From NCBI GenBank assembly GCA_026826555.1, contig JAKSZT010054215.1, positions 19,885,673-19,949,672 of the forward strand: 64,000 bases of DNA, in the 5' to 3' direction. Below are positions 21,931 to 33,769 of this stretch, piece after piece (position 1 is the first letter of the stretch; every line of letters begins with the position of its first letter). The notes under the pieces are model-generated. The model made no database searches and was not told the origin of the DNA. It saw only the letters and a list, made by a program, of their open reading frames with translations. The position numbers were made by a program, and so were the translations under genes. The DNA is from Tolypeutes matacus (Eukaryota > Chordata > Mammalia > Cingulata > Chlamyphoridae).

Positions 21931-21974
21931 CTCCTATGTAATTCCCAGGGGCGGGGGCGGGAATTACATAGGAG
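21931..21974. repeat. Perfect 16-bp inverted repeat with G-rich loop
   Basis: CTCCTATGTAATTCCC (21931-21946) and GGGAATTACATAGGAG (21959-21974) are exact reverse complements around a 12-base loop, AGGGGCGGGGGC. Confidence 0.97.
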
Positions 21975-22788
21975 ACCAAGGGAGGAGGAGTAGCAGCCCA
22001 GCTCTGTCACTTGCCATCTGTGTATTCTTGGGTGAGGAGAAGTTTCTCCTATCTCATTCTCATATCTAAATTAAGGGTTGGGACTGATTACCTGGCTCTC
22101 CAAATCTCCATTCTAATTCCCACTCACTAAATTAAACTAATTCACAACAGTGTGTGAATGGCTGATGGCTCATTACCATTCCCAGAGGGGGTGACATTTA
22201 AAAAGGTAATGTTCCCAGTCATCTCTGTTTTCAGGCTCTCAGGCTGTATGATAAGTGAAAACAGTGGAGACCATTTTGTAAAGAGGGCAGGTGGAACCAG
22301 AGAGTCAGTTCTGGTGAATCAGTTCCCCTAACAGTACAGTATGTTTCTTCAGAGGAGTCCCACCCTTGTTTTCCCTTTGACTGTCATTTTTCTCCTGAAG
22401 TTGGGCTAAAAGGGCCTTCTTTGTTGGCTGGGCCACAACTAACCCCAAGGATGTTGCTGTCAGGTCTTGCTGAGGCACCAGCATCCAAATTCACCACGGT
22501 TGAAGTCACAATTGAATGACTTTGGTCATTGTTTCCTGAGCCAGTGCTTTTCTTTCATCTCAGCCTCAAAACTCAACCTTCCTGACCTAGAGTTGCTTTT
22601 TTGTTTGTTTTTTAACCAGAGGAGTTTATTTAAATAAACAGCTGCTAAGCCAAATTTGTAAGCTCCTATCCTCTGCAATAGAACCTTTGATTCAAAGGTC
22701 CCAAATTTCAGGCAACCCCCAGTGGAATCACCATTAATTCACCAAATGACAGAAATCCGGAAAAGAGGACAAAATTTAAAACATAACA
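21975..22788. other. Intergenic, nothing recognised
   Basis: No gene or clear repeat could be supported between the hairpin and the U6 pseudogene. Confidence 0.35.
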
Positions 22789-22792
22789 GCTC

Positions 22793-22843
<51 letters not shown>

Positions 22844-22891
22844 GGCCCCTGCGCAAGGATGACACGCAAATTCGTGAAGCGTTCCATATTT
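22789..22891 (+). pseudogene. RNU6-derived: U6 snRNA retropseudogene, near full length
   Basis: Starting GCTCGCTTCGGCAGCACATA and running through the ACAGAGA box, the catalytic AGC region and TTCGTGAAGCGTTCCATATT, it matches U6 apart from the first two bases. Instead of the U6 terminal T-run, a run of about 16 A follows (22892-22907). The flanks share a 9-10 bp direct repeat, acataacag (22781-22789 and 22910-22918). Poly-A tail plus TSD mean an RNA was reverse transcribed by L1. No U6 PSE/TATA promoter is visible upstream, so it is probably not expressed. Confidence 0.95.
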
Positions 22892-22918
22892 AAAAAAAAA
22901 AAAAAAACAACATAACAG

Positions 22919-24030
22919 ATTCATCAGGGTCAGTGTGACTTCGAAAGAAAGTTGCACTCCTTTCCCAATTATTTTTAAGAAAGGGAAATCCCTTATATAA
23001 AATGGACTCACCTCTCTTGGCAGACCTTGCCTTACACATTTTTTTTGCCTTCAGAGCAAAACTAAACTCTCTAGTTCTGGACTAATCTAAGTCGTTGCTA
23101 CAATCCTTGCTACTCAGCCAGGGATCAGGGAACCTAGATCCTCTGCATCTCCTGGGACCTTACTAGAAATGCAGAACTCCAGGCTCCACCCCAGAACTCC
23201 TGAGTCAGAATCTGCATTTTAACAAACTTCCCAGGTGATTCGTTGCACCTTAAAGTTGAAGTGCTGTCCAGCCTCCCTCACTGGTAGCTGTTGTTGATCA
23301 GCGACAGCCAACCTAAGAGAATCGATGTGGCATTTCTGTGTCCAGAACATGCCAAAGACAGTGCATTTCCAGAGCAATTGGAAACAGGAAAGTACATTAT
23401 TATTTCCATACATTTAGCAGTTTAAGTAAAAACAAACACCTCTGGTACCAGGTGGGATGCGTGACTGTTGTGTTTTCTCAGCCTTTCCTTATTTCACTTT
23501 TTGCAGTCTTATTTGTAAAAGGAAGATTTTGGTTTTGTTTTCTATTTGTCAATTCTGTGGAAGACAGTGAGAAGGACGTGTTCCTACCAAATCCAAACCA
23601 AATCCACAAATGGTGGGAAAGTGCGATGAATTGTAAATGTTTTACAAGCCTTTATGAAATGAATAAATCAACCAATAAAACAAACAGGATGTTTAATGTA
23701 AATGAACACTGCTAACAGATTGGCATCCAGGGGCAAGAGGGTGATCCTGGGATGGCTCATTGTTAACCATAGGGCTTCCACGGACACTTGAAAATGACTA
23801 CCTCTGTATTGTCATGTTTTGGGGGCTTAAATGGTGCCCTTTTGACTAGATCTTCAGCCTGTTAACAGTTCACTGCTGAGAGTAATTTTATACTTGAGGA
23901 GGGGGGTGTAGATAGGAAAAAGGACTTTGCAGAGTCTGCTGGACCGAATCAGGAGGAGTTGACCCACTTACTGTCTCCCATTTAAAATTATGACCAATTT
24001 TCTTAAGCACTAACTATGTAGAATAACAGT
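22919..24030. other. Intergenic; MER20-type relic at ~23125-23275
   Basis: At about 23125-23275 the blocks CTAGAAATGCAGAACTCCAG, CCACCCCAGAACTCCTGAGTC and CAGGTGATTCGTTGCACCTT are the order of a MER20-type hAT nonautonomous element (+). The rest shows no recognisable feature. The 125-codon ORF at 23338-23715 has no domain. Confidence 0.5.
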
Positions 24031-24040
24031 CAAAAATTCT

Positions 24041-24387
24041 TGCAGGGAAGCAGATGTGGCTCAAGCAATTGAACTCCCGCCTACCACATGGGAGGTCCAT
24101 GGTTTGATTCGCAGTGCCTCCTAAAGAAGACAGCGAGCTGGAGTAATGGGCAGGCACAGCAAGCTGACATAACAAGATGATGCAACAAGAGACACAAGAA
24201 GAAAAACATAATGAGAAACACAACAAAGCAGGGAACGGAGGTGGCTCAAGCGATTAGGTGCATCCCTCCCACATTGGAGGTACTGGGTTCAGTTCCTGGT
24301 GCCTCTTAAAGAAACAAGGAAAATGAACAGACACAGCAAGTGCAAATGAGGGGGTGGGGAGAAATAAATAAATAAAATAAATCTTTA
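24041..24387 (+). mobile_element. DAS-type dimeric SINE
   Basis: Two tRNA-like heads, GGCTCAAGCAATTGAACTCC and GGCTCAAGCGATTAGGTGC, with linker and tail AAATAAATAAATAAAATAAATC. The TSD aaaaattct is at 24032-24040 and 24388-24396. It is the same dimer architecture as 14883-15233. Confidence 0.92.
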
Positions 24388-24617
24388 AAAAATTCTGACA
24401 CACCATATTTTTTTAACCATAGAATACTGAACATTCCTCACAAATTCCTCACAAAACAGCAGTCCTAAAGATTTGATTCCCTCAAACCTTTCTACATCAA
24501 ACTCAAATTCTTTGAAATTGAAAGACACTAGTTACAGAGGAAACTATCATTTCAAATCACACAAATTTGGGATTTCCCTCCTCATGTAATTCTGGGAGTT
24601 GGAAAGCTCATTGACTG

Positions 24618-24979
24618 TTTTTTTTTAAGATTTTATTATTTATTTACCCCTCAGCCTCCACTTTGTTTGTGTTGGCTGTCTGTTCTCTGTGTCAATTCAT
24701 TGTGTGCTCCCTGTGTCTGCTCATCTTCTTTTCAGAAGGCACCGGGAACTGAAGCCAGGGCCCCTCCGTATGGGAGGTAGGGATTCAATCGCTCGAGCCA
24801 CCTCTGCTCCCTGCTTGTTGTGTCTCTCATTGTGTTTCCTTGCTGTGTCTTCTTGCTACATCATCTTGTTGCATCAGTCCGCCATGCCAGCACGTGATCT
24901 TTAGGAGGCACCAGAAACCAAACCCAGGACCTCCCATGTGGTGACAGGTGCCCAACTGCTTGAGCCACATCTGCTTCCC
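24618..24979 (-). mobile_element. DAS-type dimeric SINE
   Basis: The minus strand has the tail at 24618-24645, with tRNA-like units ending near 24900 and 24979 (GGGAAGCAGATGTGGCTCAA on the minus strand). Confidence 0.9.
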
Positions 24980-27580
24980 TGACTTTTTATCAAACATTCT
25001 GAGTCTATTTATAGTCTATAAGAGAGACTTTATAAGTGGTGGGTCCCAGAGACCATGCACCTTACTCATTCTAGACTGTTCTACTTACAACCTCACCCAG
25101 GTTGGTGTCTGATTTGATTTTGCATTTCTTTGCATCTTAAGATATGTAAATGTATTTTCCATCTCACCTGGATTTTTTTCCCATAAATTTCCAATGTCAG
25201 GACACAGAACTGTTAATGTCTTATCAGATTCTAGACAGAGCCCATGGCTTTGTATGACATTTTGGTCACAATGACCAATATCATTCTACTAACACACTCC
25301 AACATACACACACACACACACACATCAAAAGACAGTCTGGGCAAATGGAAATAGTTACAAAAGGGAATGATTTCTGAGTTGAGTAATAACTAGCTTGTAA
25401 ATGGAAAGCAGAAATGATACATAATGCCATGCTCTTTCAGAAGCCTAGATATGATTTTAAATAAATCAATGTATTACTAATCAAAGAGAGAAAAAAAATT
25501 ACATCTGGGTGGACTAGGAATGGTTGTGTAATTGAATGGTTTTTTAATTGGGCAAGAGCTGCCAAGTGAAAAGGGGAAGTCAGCTCTTCTTACTTCTCTG
25601 GATATCCTTCCATGTAGAAGGGGAAGAGAAAAAAAGCACACATACTCCCCCGGAAAAAGTATAATTTTACCTTCAGACAAGTCAATAAAATTAAAGATGT
25701 TGTCTGTATGATTTCTGTGATTATAGACATTTTTTAAACCATGATGTTCTAACCTGACTATATAATAAATTAAATATTTCTGATGGAGCTGAAGAGCACT
25801 CCACTATCTGAAAAGAACTTTTGGGACGGGAGCAATAAAATTCTGCCAGTTGTGACTGGAAAGTGATGGCTTGGAAAAAATACAGTTCTGTTGGAGAGTC
25901 AGCCCTGCAATCTACTTCACATAAACTTCAGAAGGTTTTCTGTGACTTCTGTGGTTTCTGAAGGAGGGGAATCCCTCTGAGGTGCTATTTTTAGCCCTAA
26001 GGACTTGTTTTTGTTTTTAAGTCCCAAATTTTCAGTTCTATATTGTTATTCAGCAAATAAATCTTACATTTTTGCCTTTTAAGCCTACAGGCTCTTGGAT
26101 AAGTAGGATAATGTAATTGGGGTTAGATAGCAATTTCAGGGGCACAAATTTCATATAGTGTCTTATTTAATTGTTGCTGCCGCAATGTAAAATAAGTACG
26201 GAACGCTGCCTTTGGCTAAATAGCTAGTAAGTGGGCAGAGTTGGGATTCAAATGCAAGAGTTTTTCATTTTGAAATATAGGCTATTTCCTGGCACGAAGG
26301 CACTTTGCAACTGGTCAGACCACGTCTCAAGCCTGTTTTTGTGGATGTTTCACTAGCAGCTTTTAAAGAGAGGAGAAAATCAAATGTGTGGACTTGAATA
26401 TCAACAGCAAAGTCTGAGACACACTTGGTGTGTTCTGAGAGCATAGAAAAGGTGAAGTCCTTCTCGGGGGAATCACATAGACCACTTCTGAATTCCACAA
26501 AGGAAGGCCAAGTCCAGGCCATTGGAAAACATAGTGACAAAATATCATTTCACCTTTGATGTCCCAGATGACCAAATCTGTATAAAATCACTTTGTAAAC
26601 TCTAAAACAACTTGATAAAAGTATTGTAGTTATACTTTGGTTCCAAATTGCTTGATTATTCAGTCTTCATTAGGAACTATTCTGGAAAAGTGTCATTCCA
26701 AGTAGCCTCTGAAATTGAAAGAGCTGTAATAATTTACAATTGAGTCATATCCATTTTGTGATTTGTCCTAACATGTGGCCCGTTTCTTGAGTTACATATT
26801 TCCTTTCCTCACCCCACTAACATGTCACAAAACAGCGATTACTCAGTAAACTTGGGATGCTTTTAACCTGTTTCTCCAGTGGTGAAGTTCCTTTTGATTA
26901 CAACATGCTCTCTCTGCTTGAAAATGCAAGTTCTTTTTTTTTTTTTTTTCTAAATAACAATATTGATTTTTAAAAATGAAACTACATAATAAGAAGTGAA
27001 TGAATAAGATGTAATTTAAAAATGTTCTTGCATATAATGATGGACCGTCATGGTAGTTGCTGGTGACATGAACTTTTCCTCTCATTTGTGATCTTTAGAT
27101 AACAGTATTTTTCTACTTTAAATGAAATGTGGGTAAAAAGCATTTACTGTTTCCATAATATTGTACTAGAATATTCGTACTAGAAATGTAAGACTTGAGA
27201 AGTAAACCCACGCTCATCCCATCCAACCAGAGATAACCCGCTATTTTTAGTATATAATTTTCTAGACTTAATTATAGTAATATACAAACATGTGTACAAA
27301 TACATAAGTGTTTAGAATAGATTACGCTGTATATCCTATTTTACAATCTTCCTTTTATTTTAATGACATATCTTAATATCTTTTCCATTTATCTATCTCA
27401 TTTTTTAAGTGACATAGTAGAACATGCCATCATCAATAACCATCTACTGGAGATGGGTATTTTGTTTGTTTTCAGAATTTTGCTATTATATACATGGTAC
27501 AAGGAACACCCTTGAACATAAGTATCTTAACGTCCTTGTATACGTATATCCAAATACTGAATTCTAACTGGGACGGTTGA
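24980..27580. other. Intergenic; MIR piece and (CA)n
   Basis: A (CA)n run lies at about 25303-25324. A short antisense MIR piece is near 26210-26262 (TAGCTAGTAAGTGGGCAGAG then GGGATTCAAATGCAAGAG). A T-run is at 26934-26950. No gene is supported. Confidence 0.4.
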
Positions 27581-27593
27581 ATCCATCACATTT

Positions 27594-27682
27594 TTTTTTT
27601 TTACCGGGAGGTCCCGGGGATCGAACCCAGGTCCCCCCATATGGGAGACGGATGCCCAACCGTTTGAGCCACATCCATCCCC
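27594..27682 (-). mobile_element. Monomeric DAS-type SINE
   Basis: T-run, then TTACCGGGAGGTCCCGGGGA, TCGAACCCAGGTCC and GAGCCACATCC. This is one tRNA-like head on the minus strand. The near-exact TSD (c/t)catcacatttt flanks it (about 27582-27593 and 27685-27696). Confidence 0.92.
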
Positions 27683-27699
27683 CTTCATCACATTTTAAT

Positions 27700-30600
27700 T
27701 TGACATGTCAACCTGTAGAAAGTTTGTATCCATTTACACTCCCTCTAAGGATACTTGAGAATACATGGTTTACAATCCCTCAAGAAGCATTTGTCTCTCA
27801 TACCCACTGCAAGTTATTTTCTCCAATTTGATGTTTATGTTTGAGTTGATTTTTTTTTTTTTTTTTTTTTTTTGCCATACAGAGTTGTAATTTTTTAGGT
27901 TGTCAGATTTGTCTTTCCCTTTCAGGGTTCAGCCTGGGCACTTTTCCATGTAGGTCCTACTCCATCCAAGCTTGTAAAACTGTCTTCTGGTCCGTTTTCT
28001 ACCAATGTTTTCTTTTACATTGTTGAGGTCATATGTGCCTTTACTTCTTTCTTTTTCTATCCACAGGAAAACACTTTGAAACAAACTGCCCTCCAGAGAG
28101 GTTATACCAGTTTGTATTTCCACCAGCAGTGAACTAAAGTGTAGGTTTTCACAGGGATTGACCACACTGCATATTGTCTTTCTTTTTACTGTTTTAAATC
28201 TCTCTCTCTCTCTTTTATTTTGCTTCTCATCTCCTTTATTTCTCACGAAGCCGACCTTTTAAAATATGTTTACTTACAACTTTCATTTCTTCTTTTGGAA
28301 ATTGTTTAGTAACGTGTTTGGCATATCTTTCTCCTGGGCTGCTGCTGCTTGCTGCTGCTTCTTTTTTGATTTGCAAGAGCTCTGTATATTTGCACCTCTA
28401 TTTGCAACATAATCCAGAAAAAAAAAAAAGTGAAGGCTATGGACCCCTTTGTCAGTTATACATGTAGCAAATATTTTGCAAAGCATTTTTAACTGTATGA
28501 GATAGTCTGGTGGCGATGTCTCAGATTGTGCAATCACAATTGTTGACCTGAGGTGAGCACCTTGGGGTTTGAGGGGAGGGCGGGAAGCTTTCCAGTTCAG
28601 GGTAAATACGAAGACCAAACAAGCCCTGCCCAGCCTCAAGCCACCGCCAAGCCAGACTCATTCTCGCGCTCGTGTTCATCCTTCCGTGGTATCTTCAGTG
28701 TGTGTGTCTGGGCTCATACCAAAAAGGTTAGAAGGGAAACTGACAGAGGGAAAAGCAGATAAAGGAAAGCGAGGGCATTCGGAGAACCCTGGGGGTCCTG
28801 AGGCCCCTGAGACTCTGTAATATGCTCCTGGGAAACAATCTTGGAGATTGTCATAGACTGACAGAGTGCTTCTAGTCTCTGCTTCGATTTTCCTGTGTTA
28901 TACATGAATGAGGATGAGGACAGTGAATTAAATGCATGAAACACTGTGCAATATAACAGAAATGTGCTTTTTTCTTTTAACCAGAGCTTTAGAGTCATAA
29001 ATGAGTTTTGGCTCCAATCACACAGAAAACAAATTATTTTTATGTGGTACTCCTTGCCTCTGGATTTGGGATCCTGCCCCTCACAGCTAAGCCTACCTAT
29101 AGTGGGACAGCAGCATTTACAGTTCTAGGTTTCATGAAAATGTTGGCACATATGTAAAAAGAACTTGATGTTTTCCACCCCCACTGGACAAATTTCCATT
29201 GGTATCTGCGCGTTATCTTGGTGTCAGACAACCTTACCCGGAAATAGCTCTCCTCCTTGCACTTGCTGCAAGTTCGTAGTCACAAAACAAAAAAGATAAA
29301 GACTCCCTATTTGACCTTTGTCATTATTCACTGCACCTTTGTTTGTCATGAGCCTACCCATAGCACTCTTATTTTAAAACTTTCCTGCCTATTTTGGTAG
29401 AATTGTTGTAAAATGTTCAGACGCGATCAAGGTCTGTCCATTCACCTCCAGGGTTATTGGGTTTCGGGGTAGACCTGCTTTTGATCAAAGCCAACCCCCA
29501 CCACAACCATCACCAGTACAGCAGATGAACTGGGCTGCAGTGGTTATGTGTGGTGACTTTTTCCTCATTCCTGAACCTCAGAACACTAATTATAGTCTAT
29601 ATAATACATGCTAACCAGAATTAGGTAAACAAAACAGTCTCTGCTATTTACAACCTTCCTGAGAAGACTCGTGATTTCCCACTCCCTTAGAGGAGAAGGG
29701 TGACCTCATGAAATCATGCACACAGTAGAGAAGCGTGGCCATGAGGGAAGCACATCTAGATCTTCCCTTTCTTGTCCCTATTTCACTTAATTTTTTTTCC
29801 CTTAAGACAGACTGTGCTCAGTCTTATCTATTCATGAGGTTAAGTCAAGGGAAGAAAGATAAGGGCAGAGAGAATGAGGAGATAGAAGCAGAGTTGGGAC
29901 GGCAGGAAAGTACCAGCTTGCTGGATGGCGTCCACATAATATAATCTAGAAACTCTCTGAAAAAATTCTGCTTCTACCTGAAGCAGCATAGGAGAGTAAA
30001 ATTTTAGTTCCTTTGTGCTAGAGTTAGGATAGAAAAATGCCATTACATAGTTTGAGAGCTAACTCACTCTGGGAATAGGGAGATAAACTCCAGGAGAGAT
30101 AAATGTATACAGGTAGGGAAGCCACTGGTCACACTTAATTACACTTACCTGACCCTAAATTACTCACTAACGAGGGCAACGGGGTTGGGGGTTGCTGGAG
30201 TGAAAATCTTTGACAGCAAGAGAGGTGAAGGAAGGAGCTGGTTGGGGAAGTCTGTATCGCCGAGGATAAAAACAACTTTTTTTTGGACAGGCAGTGAACA
30301 AGCCATTGCTGACATTACATTAATCAATACATTAATATATGTTAAGCTTGGACTATCCCAAAATGAGAGTCTTTTCATATACATCAGCAACCCACTATCC
30401 CATGCCTTATAGATTTTTTTTGTAAAGTTTTTTGGTGAAGTTTTGTTGCGGATTTTCTTCTATAATTTCAGAATTTCAATATGCTTAATTCTGTTTTTTT
30501 CAGTCTGAATACTAACTCCAAACTTCCATTTCCTTTCCTAATAATATTAGATCATAATAAATATGTTTACTACTAGTTTCTCAGCTTACCTCTTTTTCAT

Positions 30601-32840
30601 ATGCAACTATTTAGCCACGTAATACTTTATAAATAAACATGACCTTGGTGTTTAATCTGCCTTATCTCAGGGTTATGTTTTTAGATTGTTTTTCCCTAGA
30701 ACTTCTTAGAAACCAAGAACCGAGTTTGTAATTTCTTTCCCCTACTGACATATTTGTTTTTAACCTCTTGCTTTGGCCTTTGTTCAGGTATGTGTCATAA
30801 AGTCAATAAATCATTGCTAGACACATACACCTCTTCTGAGCTGGTTTTGCAAAGCAAGGAGCCAGAGAGTAATCCTATCTGTGATGCAAACTTTGTTTAC
30901 CAGAGGGTCAGCCCTTATAGAAAAACACTTCCCATATGACTGAAGGTGAATTCAATGCAGAACGACAACAACAGGTTCATTCTTATGGTGATGACCCCAT
31001 GTTAAGGATCTCTGCAGGTGCACGGAGCTGTGGAATATGCAGAAAGGCTCCTGGCTTTGTGCTCCAGCTGGCCTGGACTTTTCACAATGGGCTTCCATTC
31101 GGCGATTTTGGACAAAACCTGCGTCTGCCCTGGGTGGCTCTTCCTGGAGGTCTGAAACTTTTTAAAGGAGTGCCAAGTATAGACCGCTTTCTTTGAGGAC
31201 TGCAATGGGGGTGCTTAGGTAGCTGAGCCCCCTCTCAAGATGAGACAGAGCTCTTACTAGGATGTTCAGAGAAGGTGGAGGATGATTTTGTCAATGAAAG
31301 TTTGTGTCCACCAGTTGAAGAGACATAAACAGACCCTCCGATAGCTATGGGGCCGCAGCCATTGCAAGGGGCCCAGCCCAGGCCAGATGTGCCTAAGGGA
31401 CAGAGGAGGAGCCCTCCTGCTTTCCCTACCAGGCCAGCTGTCTGCAGGGGGAACCCAGGCCCCCTCCTCTCTTTGTTTCCCTAATTATTGACTCTGAGGA
31501 CACTGGCTCTGTGTGGGCCAGGCCTGAAGGCCTGTTTACCAACCTTTATCTATCTAGAACAGACCAGCACTTTCTACCTTGATTTATGGCCCTGTTAGTA
31601 CAAGTCTTATCTCCTCTGCTAGAGATGGATCTGCAGGAGGGACCCATACCCAAGTTTTAAGTCTCCAGTGCTAGTGCTGGGCTGCAGACACTATTTTATA
31701 CAGTTGGATACAGTAAAATGTGCTTGTAGCTGTGGAAGTGTTAGAGTGAATGGTTAAAACAGAGCCAGCATTAAAACATTGGATGTTAATTTTACTTTCC
31801 CTGTGTCTCCAACAAAGTGTCATAATGTGGACATATTACCTCCAATTGATGTAGCCATTTTGCAGAATAAATATAAAATCCCCTTTCTACACAGGAAAGA
31901 CAGGTGCTCAGAGAAATTAGGCAACTTGCCTAAAAGCACATAACTGAGGAGAGGTTCGTTTGTCTCCAAGGCCCTTGGCCCCTCTCCTGCATCAGGCTGC
32001 TGCCCTGAAGGTGCTGGAGATGTACAAAATCACTGAGGTTGCAGTCAAGGCTACTCAGTCCAATGCCCGGTCCAGTGACCAAGCTGTGCTGGAAGCGGGG
32101 GCTGCCTTTGTTCTAGAGCCCCGTCGGCGAGCGTGGAGGCCTTGGTCTGCTGTCTTCCCTCAGCACGGAGGCTGCATTGGTCCCACCGTGGAGGCTTGGC
32201 ACCGTGTTGGAGGGGTCCGTGGCACACGAGACTGCTGCCCGCCCACACCGCCTGACTCTTGCCCAGGTGCCTAGAAATCCATCACAACAACCAAGCATGG
32301 ATGGTAAGGAGAAAAAACCAACATTCATCTCCTTATCAAAACTCACGTTAGCCTTTCTGAGGCAGAAAAAATGCATAGGGAAATTGCCTAGGACAGCCAT
32401 TTTCCATCTCACCATGCCCTGATGTCTGCAGGACTGCCGGGAGCGTCTAATCAGACCCCATGGCTGGTCTCGGCCTTCCTCAGTGAACCAGCAGGAGGAA
32501 TGGTGGTCAGTCTCTCTGCTGTGCCCCCTCCCTGCCAGAGTCCAGAAGCATTCTAGGCCTGATGTGGATGGCTCTCACACCTCAGTATATATTTGAAGGC
32601 ATTTAACCCAGGGCAAAACCTGCTTTGTAGGAAGAAGGGTTTGCTCTTCTCCCTCTGGGCAGTCACCAGGACGAACTGATAACAACAGGTACAGATAAGT
32701 TGGAAAACTCTGTTTTTAGTCTATCTAATGCTGCTTTTTTTTTTTCCCTTCATCTATGGCTGCTTAGCTGCTGGGAAAACAAGACTGTTGGAAATCCAGA
32801 GGATGATGAATGAGGGGAGAAGGGCAGTGGGATGGCTTAT
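27700..32840. other. Intergenic, mostly unrecognised; L1-like and MIR pieces
   Basis: 27700-28420 has antisense L1/L2-like pieces (GTTATACCAGTTTGTATTTCC; TTTGCAAGAGCTCTGTATAT) and a poly-T at 27849-27873. 31890-31960 carries an antisense MIR piece (GACAGGTGCTCAGAGAAATT). The remaining sequence, including the GC-richer 31.2-32.5 kb part, shows no recognisable gene or repeat. ORFs are below 110 codons and lack domains. Confidence 0.4.
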
Positions 32841-32849
32841 ACCCCTCAT

Positions 32850-32922
32850 AGTCAAGCAGTGTGCTGCAGTGCTGAGTAGGGTGGTCTCAGGGGCAAGGAT
32901 TCAAATCCTGGCCCTGTATTAT
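32850..32922 (+). repeat. MIR SINE relic, interrupted by L1
   Basis: AGGATTCAAATCCTGGCCCT is the sense MIR tRNA-like part. It is cut at the L1 insertion beginning at about 32923. Confidence 0.55.
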
Positions 32923-33137
32923 GTTTTGTTTGGGGGTTTTTTGTTGTTGTTGTTTGTTTGTTTTTAAATACATTTCTCAATTAAATGTAATGGATACATA
33001 TAATTTTTTTTTAATCAAACAATATTTTACACAATATATTTGGTTCATAGTAATGCATTCATACAGTATTTGTCCTTTTGTGTCTGGCTTGCTTCGCTCA
33101 AAATAATGTCATCAGAATGGCCACTATTAAAAAGGCT
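32923..33137 (-). mobile_element. L1 3' end insertion with 5' inversion
   Basis: 32923-33107 is, on the minus strand, homologous to 51330-51530 of the large L1 (GGTTCATAGTAATGCATTCA matches its complement), ending in a GTTGTTGTTTGTTTG A-rich tail complement. 33111-33135 instead matches L1 in the + orientation (CAGAATGGCCACTATTAAAA, as at 50965). The TSD ctgtattat is at 32914-32922 and 33138-33146. Confidence 0.85.
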
Positions 33138-33149
33138 CTGTATTATCGA

Positions 33150-33481
33150 TCAACCTGTGTGCCCCCAAAAACATATGTTCAAGTCCTAACCCATGTGACC
33201 TTATTTAGAAATAGGGTCTTTGAAGATGTGATTGGTTAAGATGGGGCCCACACTAATCCAACATGACCATGTGCTGAGTCTCCTCACCCACTCAGTTGGA
33301 GATCTTAAAAGCCAGAACTGAGGATTTCAGAATTAGAAAAAAAGAACTACTGCATCAACGTCAGTCAGCCAGCTTCCCCTGGAGGATTCAGACCTTTATT
33401 GGAGCTTTCAGCTTGCATCCTGCCCTATGGAATTTGGACTTGCCAGCCTCCATGCTCACATGGGCCAATTCCTTATACTAA
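33150..33481 (+). mobile_element. ERVL/MaLR-type LTR, mosaic; probable 5' LTR of the ERVL
   Basis: 33277-33481 is homologous to the ERVL 3' LTR at 42905-43130 (GAGTCTCCTCA.CC, GAGGATTTCA.AAT, CAGCTTCAGTCAGCCAGCTT-like). 33150-33276 instead resembles MLT1/MaLR sequence (CATGTGACCTTATTTAGAAA then AGGGTCTTTGAAGATGTGAT). The 5' TG end cannot be placed. Confidence 0.6.
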
Positions 33482-33769
33482 ATGCCTGAATAACCATGTA
33501 TTTAGTCCTTAGAATATTTTTGTCATGCTAAAAAGTATAATGAGGTTGGCTGGTTGTTCCTAAATACATTAGACAAAGTTGTTTAAGAGGATTAATTCAC
33601 GGCTTCAAATTCCCAGCTCAAGCACTGCATGAAGGACATAAAAGTTTCTATGTGTGCCCTGAAAGAAACCCATTTCTTATAGCCACAAACTTGAGGTTTC
33701 TGGAAAACAAATGTAGAGTCTCATTGTGTGAGTAGCTGAATTACAATGCAAATTGAAATCCCAATTTTG

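Noticed and set aside
22789..22891. Functional U6 snRNA gene
   Set aside because: Poly-A run instead of the terminal T tract, flanking TSD and no PSE/TATA upstream indicate a retropseudogene.
32113..32415. 100-104 codon ORFs on both strands in a GC-richer block
   Set aside because: No domain, no splice-site context, mutually overlapping frames. I could not support a gene.
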